Assembly: GCF_001577835.2 (NCBI RefSeq)
Contig: NW_015439867.1
Span: 460,323 to 524,322, forward strand
Length of the DNA stretch: 64,000 bases
Direction: 5' to 3'
From: Coturnix japonica
Lineage: Eukaryota; Chordata; Aves; Galliformes; Phasianidae
Shown here: positions 30,181 through 44,200 of the stretch, in pieces
Layout: each line of letters opens with the position of its first letter
How positions within the stretch are numbered: position 1 is the first letter of the stretch
The notes under the pieces: generated by a model
Told to the model about the DNA's origin: nothing
Database searches by the model: none
The model's input: the letters and a program-made list of their open reading frames with translations, nothing else
Translations under genes and position numbers: made by a program

Positions 30181-32077
30181 TTTATTCTATTAATAAGGCA
30201 GGGATAAATGCTGAATGCATTTTTGGTAGCCACAGAGGCTGGGGCAGCAGCGGGACGCGGTGGGCACAGACCCCTTTAGATGGAGAGCTCCCCTCTGTGG
30301 CTTTTTGGGAAGGAAAAGTAAGGGCGGCGTTGAGCTCAGGCCACAAACTGCACTTTGGGGGGGGGGGGGGGTTGAGCTGAGAGCCTCCAAAATCAGAGCA
30401 GAGGGAGCCCAGCACACGCTGTGACGGCCCTTCAGCTCCCACCCAGTGCAGCCTTAGGGCTGAGAAAGCCGTGGCTGTTTCCTCCCTCTGTGCTGCTGAG
30501 CACTGAACCGCCTCTGTCTGCACAGAGCCCCGACCTGCTGAGAGGGGTTTATTTGAACTAGAAGTGAATGATGCAAACCATCCCACCCCCCCTACCCAAA
30601 AGCAAGGCTCACTCACAGCCCATCCTGCAGCAGGAGATGGAGGTTGGGCACACATGGCAGCAGCACCACGGACGCACGTAAAGGAAAGAAACCAGTTGTG
30701 CTCTATTTTTCTTTCTGCTCTCAGGTCTTTACTTGCTGTGAAAGATAGAAAAAGGTAATAAATGGAACTCAGTACAAAACACACAGAGGGAGGATCCCAA
30801 CCAGCATTACAAAGAACACAACCTGGCAGGCGCCAAGGGGCAGGAGGGCGAAGTTTTGTACAAAACTACTGCTTACAGGTACAGAAAATGTATAAAATGT
30901 TCACATTCCCCCTCCCACCAACATCTGGAGACCAAAAAAAAATACAAAAGTGGACGTTATTTCCATCCTTTCCTTAAGCTTATAAAGGTTATGTACACCA
31001 GAGAACAGAACCAGGGTCAGCTGCTGGCGCACACCAGCTTCCTCCCACATCGCCATTGAGAATAAATTAAAACAGGGGAAAGGAGCAGCACGGCCTCATC
31101 AGAGCAAAACCCCCCCAGGAGCCTCGAAGGCCCCCGACCCCAACTGCTGCTTTCAGTGCTTGTGAATGGTTCCCTTCTACCAGCGGATGGGGACACAGAG
31201 CTCCCATCACCCAGACACCCCGAGCGCTGCAGATCCCTTTGGAAGCACTTCTGAGCTGAACGCTGCAGCCTCTGCTCTGCTGTCAGCATCCAGCCCCCCC
31301 CCAAAACCGCCCCCAACCCCGGGTGAAACATGTGCAAAATATCAACGGAGAGAGGAGCCATTCATTCTGCTGCTGCATGAGGACAAAAGGTGGCAAAGCC
31401 CCAACCCCCGCCAGGAGGAGAAGCGAACGCACACAGATTTTGTTCTTTGCTGCTCTGAAAGACGCCCTGCAACACAAATAAGCACAGAACCATCCGGTGG
31501 TGCAGCCACGCGTGTACCTGAAACCTCTGCCAACAGTCCATGCTCAACAGTGGGGAGGTGGGGGTAGAAAAGTGGCTCTGCAAAGAATGAAGTGACACGC
31601 AGAGCTCACCAGGACACCCCCAGAGCTGCCCCATAAAATGCTGCTGTGAGAACAGAGCAGGGAGGACAGAAGACACAGCAGAAACACTCCGGATCGGAGC
31701 CGCCTCCATTGGCAAAAAGGGGCTGAACCCTTCCCTGCTTTATCAGGAGATCCAAGCTGCTCGCTCCACACTGGATTTGAAAAGCAAACCCTCCTTGCAT
31801 CCATTCCCAAATAACTTTTGCCCACATTGCTCCAAAGGGAGCAGAGCCCTCTGAGCGCACGGAGCACCCAGACCCACATAAGTGCTTTCCCCTCCCCTAA
31901 GATCCCCCCCCCCCAAGTATCACCCCCCCCTCAAGTCACGCCATCAGCCCAAGGCTGGCCTCAAACAGAGCTGAAAAAGCAGAGAAATAAAAGTTCCTCC
32001 CTTGGCCAAAGCTGCACCCAACCCCCCCCCTCAAATCTCAGCACCTGAAAATGCTTGTAAAAATAGGTCTTGAAATA

Positions 32078-32115
<38 letters not shown>

Positions 32116-32256
32116 AGTGTGCTTCTGAACGTTTCTATTGCGCATTGGTCCGTGGATGGTGGTTTTTATCAAAAATAACAGAGTTCATTTGCTGTTTTTC
32201 TCTGAGCAAAGCACATCGGGGCACTTCTGGGACAGCCTCACCGGCAGCGCCGGGCA
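30181..32256 (-). other. SENP1: SENP1 3' UTR (extent uncertain)
   Basis: This is the minus-strand sequence following the SENP1 stop. Candidate AATAAA signals on the minus strand appear as TTTATT at 30548-30553 and 30181-30186. The longer choice gives a 3' UTR of about 2.1 kb. No competing gene is visible in the interval. Confidence 0.5.
32079..32111. repeat. 33-bp homopolymer A (U33 in SENP1 mRNA)
   Basis: An uninterrupted run of 33 A on the plus strand. It lies about 150 bases downstream of the SENP1 stop codon and would be a U tract in the mRNA. Confidence 0.95.
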
Positions 32257-35200
32257 TCAGAGCAGCTTACGGTGCAGGATCTCCCAGGCCATTCGCTTCC
32301 GGAAATACGGCATGTGTTGCTTTATGGGGGGAGAGAAGACAAAGAAAACAAACATCAGTGTGTCCCCAGCATCTCCTGGGGCAGCTTCTGTAGGGGCAGC
32401 CTTTCCTGTGGGGCTGGAGGCAGATTATCAGGTTATCAAAAGCAAAGCAGTGAATGGGAACGTAGAAATAACCCCTCTTCAATGAAATTCCCTAATAACG
32501 TAACACTTGTGCACGGGATGGGCTGACATCAGGTAATCCCAAATTCCTTTGGATTCAGGCTACAATGCTCTGCTTTCATTACAGCTATGACTGGGACTCA
32601 TTATGGGCTGATGTCGGTGACACGCCTGTGTGTTTTAATAGAAGACATGAGGATGACTCTCAAGGAATTTGACATGGAAGGAAGAACTGCCCCAAGGCCC
32701 TGTGTCAGCTCTGCCCCAAGGATCCCCACTGGGGGCTTTAAACCAATGGAGAAGGGAGCAAGAGGCCTTTGGAAGTATCAGAATGGATATAAATACATAC
32801 CCTGAGCACGCAGCACACGTTGGGGTTGAGGGGGATTACCTGAGTGAAGTTGATGGGTTTGTCTTTGGTAATGCAGTCGGCGTATTTGCAGGCAAACATC
32901 CCGCAGTCGCTGCCGTTCATCTGCTGTGGGATCTCCTGGAATGAGAGGACACAGAGCTGAGCATCGCATCCACAAGTCAGACCCCTCCTGTCAGCTGGGA
33001 GAACCAGCAGCTCCCAGCAAAGGGCCTCTCCCAAACGACCCTGAATGAAGAGCAGGTGGGAGCAGCACAGCAAAGGGGAGATGGGGACAAGAGGGTGGGC
33101 GAGCCCCATGCAGCAGGAATGGAGGGGCACTGGGGCTCCCATCCAAGGTCTCCCCTGCAGGGCTGGATGGGAAACTGCAGCAGAGCAGCCTGCCACCCAA
33201 GCCCTGTGATTTGCTCACCCCCTACAGTTACCACGAGCACAAACATCTGCCAGGAAAAGCAGCCAAAGCTGCATCTGGGCCAAGGACAAAAGCAAGGACC
33301 GACCCAGACCCCTCCTGCACACCTTGACTGCATGAACCCACCTGGCTCTTCTTACTCAGCAACGACCACCCGTTGGTGTCAAATTCCTTCCTTTTCTTGT
33401 CAAGGCTTTCCTGTTTTAAGTACTGCCTGTAGAAATGAGAGAATGAGAAGAGAAAAAAAAAGCTTATTTAGAGGAACGGGGAGAACTGGCCAGTACACTG
33501 TATGGCAGTTTACCTAAAGTGTCCTCTGCCATGTTTGCAGAATTAATGCAAAATGGAAGTCCAATATTTTCTTCTCGGTATTGGCCATTTTGAAAAGGGC
33601 TCTGTAGACCCAGACTTTGAGGCAGTCCAAAGAGGGACCGAGCAGAACCCAAAAACCTCATCCAAAACAAGTACCTGCCAAGCAGAGAGTCAAAACCACA
33701 AATAAACCTGGGAGCACAAATCTAATTCATTGCAGCGTGACTCAGAGCAGAGCAAAGCTCAGCAGCCACCGGGCTGCCTCAGCACCCTGCAAATGGGGCC
33801 TTGTACTCAAGGAGACGTCTGGGACGGCTTCCGACACGGCCTGAGTCGCTGCCTCTCATCTTTTGATGCTCTTGCTTAGCAGAAATGGAGATGGCAGCAG
33901 ATGTGTCAGAGCCATAACAGCATCCCAGCAGCTCTGCAACAATCGCCCTGTGTGTGAAGCACCAAAGCACAGCACGGAGCTGCTCTGCAGGCTGGCAGCA
34001 GGTCGGACACGCTGGCAGATGTTCTTCCAGAGCTCTTCCTCCTGGTTTTCCTTCCAACACTGATCTGAGGTTTTCCTCACTAAGGTGGGACAAACTGAGA
34101 GCGCTTTCAAGAAGAGACAAATCATGAGCTGAGAGACAAAAAATGAGCCCAGAAGCACCAATTTTCCTCAAACTAGGTCCAAGAACGGAGGTAGAGGGGA
34201 TGCAGCCACAGGGAAATCCACCCCCCACAGCCAGCTCTGAGACAGCCCCTGCACACACACACTCAGGTGACTGCTCTGCTCCTTACCATGTAGACACAAA
34301 CACTTTGTCCCATTTCTTTTACTGGGATGGATGGAAGGGGAGCTCAAGAAGGGCACTGGCACAAATGTTCTCTTGAGGTCGCCCAAGGAGACAACAGCGA
34401 TGGGCCCAAGATGTTCTTCAGAGCCTAAAGGAGCCCCACTCTGTTGGCTGCCATTGTCATCAAGAGGCTTTCAGGTTTCTAGATGCGCTCATTTCATCTT
34501 GGTTAAGGACTGAGATGATCTACAGAAACCACCTGTTTCTCATCTGGCATCTCAAAACAACTTGTGGAGTCTTCTCACTGTAGCAGCTCTGATCAGCTCG
34601 GAAAGGAGCAGAGGGTTCCACACTGCTGGTTTGGGCAGAGGAGTCAGCAAAGCACCTGGCATGGATCGGCTTTGATCACCAGTGAGGGGAGATGTGCCAC
34701 GTTTTGGAAATGTGATCCCCAAAGACTCAGCTGTAAAACATCTCACTAAGAATAAACTCCAAATGGAGATAGGAGAACAGGGACACGCAGCCCACAGATG
34801 AGCCCAAGAGATGTGGGGGCAAGCTGGGCACATGCTGCCAGTTGGGGCTCCAAATAAAAAGGGAAAAGAATACACACGTGGCTCAAAGCAAACCAGGCAA
34901 GTTAGAGGAAAAGCTGCATAGACGGGGCAGAGCTCTGAAGGCCTGAAGTGCCCTGGGATGGGCCCTTCCAAAGAATCATAGGATCACAGAATCACCTGTG
35001 GGTTGAAAGGGACCTCAAGGATCATGAAGCTCCAACACCCTGCCTGGCAGGGTCACCAAACCTCCACGTTTTACTAGATCAGGTTGCCCAGGGCCCCATT
35101 CAAGCTGGCCTCAAACACCTCCAAGGACGGGGCATCCACAACCTCCCTGGGCAGCCTGTTCCAGGACCTCACCACTCTCCTAGTGAAGAACTTCCCCCTA

Positions 35201-38200
35201 ACATCCAACCTAAATCTACCCTCTTTCAACTTAAATCCAAAGCCTTCAACTTAAAGCCAGAGCTAATGCAGCTGCTGGGGAAGTCCCATTCCCGAAGGTC
35301 AGAGCTGACACCTGCTCAGGACCACCATCCCTCTGCAGGGTGGGATATCAGAGCCACTGAAGGAAGCAACAGAAAGAACCACACAGCACAGAGAGCCCCT
35401 TTCTCACCACCACATCTGTACAAAACAGCCAGAAATAGGTTTTGCTGGGTGTAAAAACGACAAGAAGAGAAGCCTCCCTTCCAGCAATCCCTTGAGACCC
35501 ATCAGGCCCAGACAAGCGTTTTCTATCAGCCCTCATTAGCTGGACACACGCTCAGAACCCAGTTTCCCAGCACAGAGGCTGCTGGCTGCCAGCAGCTGCT
35601 GTAATTGCTCTGGGGAAGCTCTGCAGGGCTGCTTTGACTGCTGCAGTTTGGACAAGACAAAACATCAGCAGGGGGTAAATCCCAGAGCTGAAAAACTTTC
35701 ATTGAGCATTACAAGTCTCCATATCTCACACCCAAAAAACACCCTCGTGGATGGAAAGGAAGCTCCTTGCAGCAAGTTCAAAGTAAGGGTGAGCTGAATA
35801 TCTGCAACCACAACACAAACACGGCGTAAATATTAATTAACAGCCGCGCTTCAACCGCCAAGAACAAAATCCTGGTAATTACTGCCTGCCACCAGAACAC
35901 ACTTGAATCTTCAGTTGAAGGAAAGAGCAGCACAGCAAACTGTGCTCTGCAGGTGGGAAGCAGGGAGCAAATCGCAGAGCCCATGGGAGGGCTGAACCCC
36001 ACAGGGATCCAGGATGAGCACCGCGTGATGCTCAGCACAGAGCGGGGTGGATCTGAGTGTGAGACTCCGTCTGGCACAGAGGGAAGAAAACTGAGAGATT
36101 TCAACAGTCTGGGTTGGAAATCCAGTGAGGTTTCTGCATCCCCTTCTGCTTTATCTGCAGCTCTCACAACCCACAGCTCCGCTGCCAACGCACACACACA
36201 GCAGCAGGAGCTTCCAGCCTGTCTTCCTGAAGAAGAAGGCAATAACTGGCCAAGCTCAGCTCACAGTTACTTGTGACCATCACCTCCGCTGCTTCCCAGA
36301 AGCAATCTGCAACAACCCAGCAGGCGCACAGAGCAGAGAGCAGCACCGCATGGCACAGATCCTGCCTGGGTGAGGACTTCAACAACTTCCTAAGGAGATA
36401 ACAAGGAAAATGCCTCAGCTTCAAGCAGCCAGATTGCTCTGGGAGGCAGGACTTCACTGTGCCAGGTGAACACCTCGAGGAGAGAAGTCTGACACAAGGT
36501 TTTTAAACATAATTAACTTGCCAAATCATTTTCCTAAACCTGAAAAAGGATTTTTGCCCTCTGCAGCTCACACACAGAATCCCCAGCAGGTGTCTCGAGG
36601 AATTATTGAAATCAACAACTGCAAACGTCTAAAAGCCTCAAAGAAAATGGCACACAAAGGTGAGCACTTCCAGTGCTGCTGCTAGTAGGAGATAAGAAGA
36701 TTTCACAGACATGACCAGCTTTGTGTGCTCTAACCCTGAAGCCTTCCTTACACCAGAATCAAGTAACTGACTGTAACAGGTTGGCTTAAGTCTGCTCCAA
36801 AGCACGACCTTCCAGGAGAACCAAAGCACTGCTTTTCTCGAGGAAAAACCCTGACAAAGCAGGGGCAGCTTCCTGGAAAACCTCACCAGGACTCACAGCC
36901 AAAGCTGTGTGAAAACCCAGATGCCAAACTGAGCACAGCAGCAAGGCCCAGCTACCAGACTGCAGCCCCTGCAGCACCCAGCCTGGCCAGCAGGCATCGC
37001 ATCCATTTCCCTCTGTAAGGCCTGGCTAACTGGGAGACACTCACCACCTTTAGGAAGCTCTAAAGATTGAAAGCATGAAAGGGTCACTAACCATGAATAG
37101 GACCTCCGTCCCTTCTTCCCGGAGTGATCCTCCCACTGCATTCAACCAATAAAAGCCTCCTAAAAGGAAACAGAGGGAAAACAATTACGTCCAGGGCAAC
37201 AGCGACCCGAAATCCTGGGTCTCTACCGCTAATCCTGCATGGGACCGTACACCTTGTATCCTCTGGTGCTCACTACAGGCAGCTCAGAGACCTGCCTCCT
37301 CACCCCAGGCCCCTAAATGAAATGCAGATGGGACTCCCGTGTCCCCCTCTCACCTCCCAGGTGCTTCTCCTCACCAGATGTCTGTGCTTTGTTCCTCAGA
37401 ATCAAAGAAATTCGGGCTGAAAAGAGCTAATTTCACCCAGACCAGCCCCAGGGCAGGTCAATGCTCAGACAAATGCTGAAGACAGAGGCACGAGCAACAT
37501 AGCAAAGCTAGGAGACACCGCTCTGAGCCATTCCTAAAAGTTTAATACGTTTCCTTTCTATTTCCTCCCTTTAAACCAACACAACACTGCAGAAAACGGG
37601 AAACAGTTATTTTACTGTAATTTAAATGAGCCTAGTACATGCAGACTGCAGAACACCTGAACTGGAAAAGGCACCAAATGGATTGGAAATGATTAAATGG
37701 CATTTGTCTCCTGTCTGCCTTTATCATCGTTAACATTCTTGGACTGAATGAGTGACACCTCTGCTGACACACTCAACCTCGCTCCAGAAGACGCCGCAGC
37801 TCAGCATCAGATTCCCAGTCAGCATCAGAGCTGAGATGAGAAACAGAACCCAAGGACGACCCGGGGTCAGCACTGCAAAAACAGAGGGGCCGGCAACTGC
37901 ATTTCATTCAGTCACTTTGGAATCTGATTTGCATCAGCCTGAAGGCCCTGCATGACAACGTGCCGGAGGGAAAAGGCGGTTCTCCTCCCCTGGGAGAAGC
38001 TCATTTTTATCGCACTCCCAACAACTGCTTCCAAAGATGGAAAACACAGCACCGAGCTGCCCAATTCTGGATCATTCAGGCAAGCACCTCTTCTCTATGA
38101 GAGGTCAGCAGAGCCAGGAGCTCTGCCTCACTCTCACCCACAGAACTGCCTGAGAGGGTGAGAGCAAGACCCCGAGGGTCTGAACTCAAGGAGAGCAGCT

Positions 38201-41200
38201 TCCATCCAGCCCCATTTGGAGGCACAGAATGTCCTGGTGGAGCTCAGATCTGCACAAACCTTCATTCACTTTCTGCTCCAAGACTCTCCCGCGCTCTACA
38301 GCACCACTGTGCTTCTTCAGGAGCTCCTTGAAACAAAGGGTTTAACTACTGAGCTGTTCTTTGCCACAGAGAAGAAAAACCTCCATCTGTGAAATGGCCA
38401 CGAGATGCCATTTCTTCCAGCAGCTGCAGGACCCCTATGATCCTCAGGGTCTGAGATGTTGGTTTCCATCTAAAGATGATACCGAGAAGACTGACTGTGC
38501 TTGACACCTCTAACAGAACAGGTCTGAAACCTGATTATACCTGCACAGGGAACAGCAGAGTCACTGAGGGATTTTCTGCAAAGAGAAGACAGAATCTTGC
38601 ACAGGACTCTCTTGCAGACCAACTCTGTAACAGGGACCACGCCAGCAACGTGTGGTAAAACAAAGTATAAGAACCAGAACGCTCCTCACCCCCCCTCAGG
38701 GCCCAGACAGTCTTTTCCCACACAACAGCCATCGCTCTGCAACCTGTGCACACCAAAGGAGCCATCTGGATTTTAACAGGTACAACTCAAGTGCTACTCA
38801 CAACAGTATCCTGCAGGCTTCGCTGTTTATTCCACCCATGGAGTCATAGTAAGTGATGGTCTTTTTCCTGAAGTCAACAACCTACACAGAGAGATTCATT
38901 ACAGCATTAGCAATGCAGAAGACATGGAGCTCACTCCTATGCCAGGACAGGTGCTTTGTGAGCCAAAGCCTTTGTTTAACAGGGAGTTTAAACCACTTCA
39001 GAGCAGCGAAGGATTTCTAACTTCCTTGGCAGACCACAGCCCCCCCAAACCTCCCTGCGCTACCACGTTATTTAAGCACTCCAATCTCTCCATCAGGCTC
39101 TCTCTGAGCAACCCAGTCAAACACAAGAGCACTGTTATCTGTATTGTCCCAGCAGCAGAACAACAGATCTGCTTACAGAAGGCTCTGCCCCACCTGACGT
39201 CTGCGTGCTGAGCTCTGTGCTTTGTGGCCCCACGCTCCATTTTCACACCCAGCCCAACACGTGAACCCATCCGCTGGGCAGTGAACAGTGCTCTGAGAAT
39301 CGAAGGGATGAAGCAGAAGGAATGTGAGAGGCCAGGTGTGAGCCACCACCACTGCCCAGGTGCCATGAGAAGGGACGTAATGCAGCAGGGCAGGAGGCGC
39401 AGAGAGCTGTGCCTATCACTGGTCTGCATCGTTCTAAACAATCCCACAGCAGCGCCTCTAAAGGCAAACTTGTGGGAATGTGGAAATGAGATCCTTCCCC
39501 AGAGAGCAGCCTCTAACCTGATGTGAACTGCAAAACAACAACAAAAAGCTGTGAGGACTATTCAAAGACAAGACAGACAGCAAACCTACAGCTCCCTTCT
39601 CACTTCCTTCACATCCCGCTTTCAGCCATGAACCTCCCCCCTCCCCACACTCCAACACCTCCCTCCAGCGCCATGAAATGTGATTTCAGTCACAGGTGAG
39701 TTTATAGGATGCTCAGCTCCATAACAAAAGCACTCACTGCTAGGCACCAATGCACTCCCAGATGAATCGGCACCAAGAGGAGATCCACTGAGAAGATATC
39801 CACTTTTTTAGTCCATCTTTTCACAGCTTGGTACCCTGCTGTTTTTAATTTGGTGAAGAAGAAAGTATTGAACGCGTGAACTGTTGGTAAACCCTTTTCT
39901 TTGCTCCGCTCCATCAGCAAATTCATATAGAAATTAATTATCTGGGGGGGAGGAAAGAAAAAAGGAATTATTTTCACCTCCCTGCCATCCCGTTGAACTG
40001 CCTCTGCCAGGATTTACAGCAGCTCAAACCTTTCAAAAATGAATTAATCCAGAAATATTGAAGCTCTCGGTCCCTTTAAGATTAAACTTCACATGTTCTG
40101 CCCTGATAGCATCCATTGCCAGTTCCTCTCATCCCAGTATTATTACTTTTCTAAGCACCTGCTCTACACAGGGATTTCTCCTCATCAACCAACCCAGAGC
40201 ACAGAACAGCACACGTGTCCTATTCTGACTTTATTAGGCAAGGAGAGGGCAGACATCCGTTCACTTCTGCCATAGAATGAAGTCCCAATGGCACAGCACA
40301 GACCACTCACCTCATCATTGAGCCAGTTCAGGTTATTGAGGGTCTGAATGTCTTTCCGGGTGATCGTTAACCGAAAAGCTTCACTGAGAACCTCGTCCTG
40401 ATTTCCTCCTCGGAATACATTCTTTATTTCCTTTTCCATTTCCTAGAGGGAGAACATGAACAACATTGGAAGGGAGAGCTTCTACTGTATCCAAAAAAAG
40501 GCTACATTTAAATCCCTGTTTGGTCTTTGCTTCTTGAAGGATAAACCAGCTATAAAATACACACAACAAAAGGTCGCAGCTATCAGCGCCTGCACACTGA
40601 TCACAGGAAACGATGTTCCTATTTAGAAGCAGCATCCACGCAGATGTCTGACTGTCCACCAGACCAGGAGATTTACCTCTGTGATTTCAGGGAACTCCTC
40701 TTCGCCATCAGCTGACTTGGCACCCTCCTTTTCTGGGACCACCGTGACCGGGATCTCCTTCTCCAGAGGTACACGAAGGTTCAGATCCACCAGGTCCTGC
40801 ACTGAGTGCTCCTGCTCCTGCAACCGCTGAAGGAGAGACCTCTGGATTACACAGTGACAAAGGAGCCACCTCCACAGGGCCTTTGAGGAAGCCTCATGGA
40901 GCCAATTGTTCCAGGTGATGCAGAAAGGGGCAGTGTTCAGCCTGGCCACGGTGCTCCTGAGTGCTGTACCACAGCAAGAAGTAACAAAGCCACTGGCTGT
41001 GAGAGAGCAGAATTTTGCCACTCTCTTTGCAGCCTCCTACTCTGTGGGCTGAAGTTCCAACTCAGAGAGTGCTCGTTCAGTAGCTGTCCTCTCACCTGGC
41101 TCTGCAGCTGTAAGGCCAGAGCTTTCTGCTCCTCAATCTGCCGCCACCTCTCCCGAGCTCGTGAGTCATAAACGCTGGTCCTGAAAAGCACAGTTTGAAC

Positions 41201-44200
41201 AATAACAGCATTTAGAAATACACGAGCACCTGCGACAAGAAAACAAAGCAGAAAACATCCACTTACAATTCCTTGATCCATAGTTCTGCCTGGAAGAAGG
41301 GGAGGCTAAAAAGGAGAGAAGGACATGTGTCAGCATTCTCTTTTGCACAGAAAGTAATTGTCTGAAAAGTGACTCGTGAGTAATATCTGAGGACATCTTT
41401 ATTCTAAGAGTGATAAGAGCTGCAGACAGATCTGACAGTGATTTGCATCCAGGTCTCCAGAAGGAGGTTGATGCATTGCTCTCCAATGCTGGTATCTATG
41501 GCAAACTGCTCTCTCTTTGTGAAGCACTCACAAAGTCACAGTCACTTTTTATCTACGATCTCACCTCTCAGTGAAACCAAAAGAGATAGCGTGAACTTCC
41601 CCCTGCCCTTGCTTGCTCTACATGCAATTTACAGCCTCTCACCTTGGAGCTGGGGTTCTGGAATCCTTTACTTTGAGCAAAATGACCGAGTCTGATCCTA
41701 CAGAGAACAAAATTGAGGAATACTGTTATTCTTACAATGACTATTGAGTCACCAAACTACTGAAGTCCAAGCGCAGAGGGGGAGTGAATGAGTGATTTTG
41801 CCACATACATCTTGTTTGCTTTTGGTTTTTACCTTCAGACTGAGTGTTGGATGCTGGTGGATTTTCTTGCTGATGCTGGGCTGTGGAGTTATGGGACTCA
41901 AAGATACTGGAGGAATAGCTGGGCGTGGAGTAGAGTGGAGGTTTGTGCGATGGCTGCTCCTGTGTCCCGAGGACGCTGGTTGCTGAGCTGGTTGGTGCAA
42001 TGCTGTGAGCTTCAAACAGCTTTGAGTTCTTGCTGGGAGTTTCGTTCAGTAAAGTTTTGCTGGAATTTGAGCACCTGGATCTGGGAACAATAAAAAAAAA
42101 TGAGTTCCCAGAGAATAAACACAATACAAACCCTGCGATGGAAATGAGCGCTTTATGTAACTCACAGATGGAAGGGGAATAGAGAAGAGGGCTTGGATGT
42201 GGAGAACTGCTTTCCTGTGACCATCTGAAGTAACTGCCTGTAGATCTCCCGCTCTTCCTCTCGAACAGTCTGCAGAGAAACAAGCGGACCAGTCCAGCTA
42301 CCATGGTTTAAACAAAGATACCACACACACTGAGTAAGCACGAGCAGATGCACGTGAAAGTAGAAATACTATTGTTCCATCAAACAGGAGAGAATCCAGG
42401 ACAAGGCAGACCTGCCTCGAGCACTTTGTGATGCTCAGAAGTGACCGGGCTCAGATGGAACCACCCAGTACAGGGACTCCCAGCCTTTGCTTTTACCTCC
42501 TCTGCAGTGCTGATGAGCCGCCGTGGGGTTTTCTTTGGGCTGAGCAGGCTGCGGCGGCACGGCCCGCTCCACGAAGGGCTCTGGGCAGGTTTGATGGGGA
42601 ACGCCGACCCATGGCAGTGGTGGTTGGACTTGCCCACAAAACTGTTGGAGGTCCCACTGTGAGGAGAAACAAAACAGGTTCCTTTGTTTTATGCCTGCTC
42701 GAGGCTGTACCCTCATTCTCTCCCATCCCTCAAATCAAACTGAGCTACTATCCAACTCTTATCAGAAATTACTGCTTTATTTGTGTTTTTAAAGCTATCT
42801 CGGTGCTGAAGCCTGGCTCTCCATCAGCTCGGTCCAAAACCACAGCCAGCAGAGCTTGTGTGGGCAGGCAGATGCCAGCAGGTGGCACTGCGAGGCCGAG
42901 GAAGCACAGCCTGGAAACCCCGAGCCAGACCTTCCCGCCAGATCCAACAGCTCCCCCTCTTCCCATCCACATCCACAAAATGGCTGAACCTCGCCTTGAG
43001 GAACAACCTCTGCGTTCTCTCTTACAAAGCAGATGCTCTCCTCTCACCTCGGTTCTCCCCACTCCCAAAGGTCAAGCTCACCTCACAGCACATTCAAGAT
43101 CTCTGGGTTGATTTGGAATTTATCCCATTGAAATTCATGTTATAAATTGCAAACAAATGTTCTCCATGACAGGGATTTTCCAGAGGAATAAGATTTGCAC
43201 CGGTCTGGAAAGGCACTGCCCAACTGGGGAAACACTGCTTTACAGGCAGCTGCACACAAAGCATCACATGCACTAACCAGGACAGAACCACACCATGCCA
43301 TATCTCTCCTGGCTTCCTGGCAGTATAACCTCTTTTGGTTCACTAAGGTTACTCTCAAAACCACCACTTCCCTCTTTCATCACACCCATCCACTGCTGGG
43401 AAGAGCTTCACAAGGTCTGAGCCTCTGTGCTGCTTCTGATCTGCAGCAAACACCTCCTGCTGAGCAGTCAGGTCAGAAGAGGCTTCCATGGTTGGTTAAA
43501 GCACAACCCATCATGTTTGCCATGCTACCCCACCTTCCTCCACCTTCACTCTCCCCATCAGGGTGCTTAGAAGACACCTGCACTTTTGCAGACTCAACAC
43601 CAGTCCTTTGCACTATTATCTTCCTTGAGAAACAGGATCCATCACATAATCTTTCTGCTCTCAAAATCATCACACCCTTTATGAAACACATATGTCAAAG
43701 GCAGGCTATAAACACCCAAAGAAATCCAGACACTGGGCCAGCCTTGACCCACAAAAAACAACCTCCCAGCCATTTCCACCCTGAATTTTCTCTGTAATAA
43801 CACCTGTAATTTCTCTGCCATCCCCACTGCAGGTGAAGGGGAATGCAGAATGGCCCCACACACACCTGGGGTTTTTACGAGCCTCGAGGTAAGAGCCACG
43901 ACTCAGCCTCAGCTTCGGCAGCGCAGAACTTGGGGTGGGCACCAGACCCCGCCACTGCCCATTGGTGCTGCACCCAAACCCCTGTGGTTCTCCTGTTGTC
44001 CGGTAGGTCTCAGGGCACGGGATTTCTGCAAGTAAGAAATGAGGCAGTGCTTCATAAAGGGGAATATCTCCCACCCTGTGATGATGTGGGAAGAAAACAG
44101 GAAAAAAAATAGATAAATAAAAACCACACTCCAAAGGGAAAAAGAGAACACCTTACCTTGGCTGTAATTGAGAGCGCATGAGGCATTTCCAGCTGGGCAA

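Noticed and set aside
30182-30784. 200-codon minus-strand frame as a separate gene
   Set aside because: It lies within the probable SENP1 3' UTR, has no domain, and its N-terminal part has no promoter or splice context.
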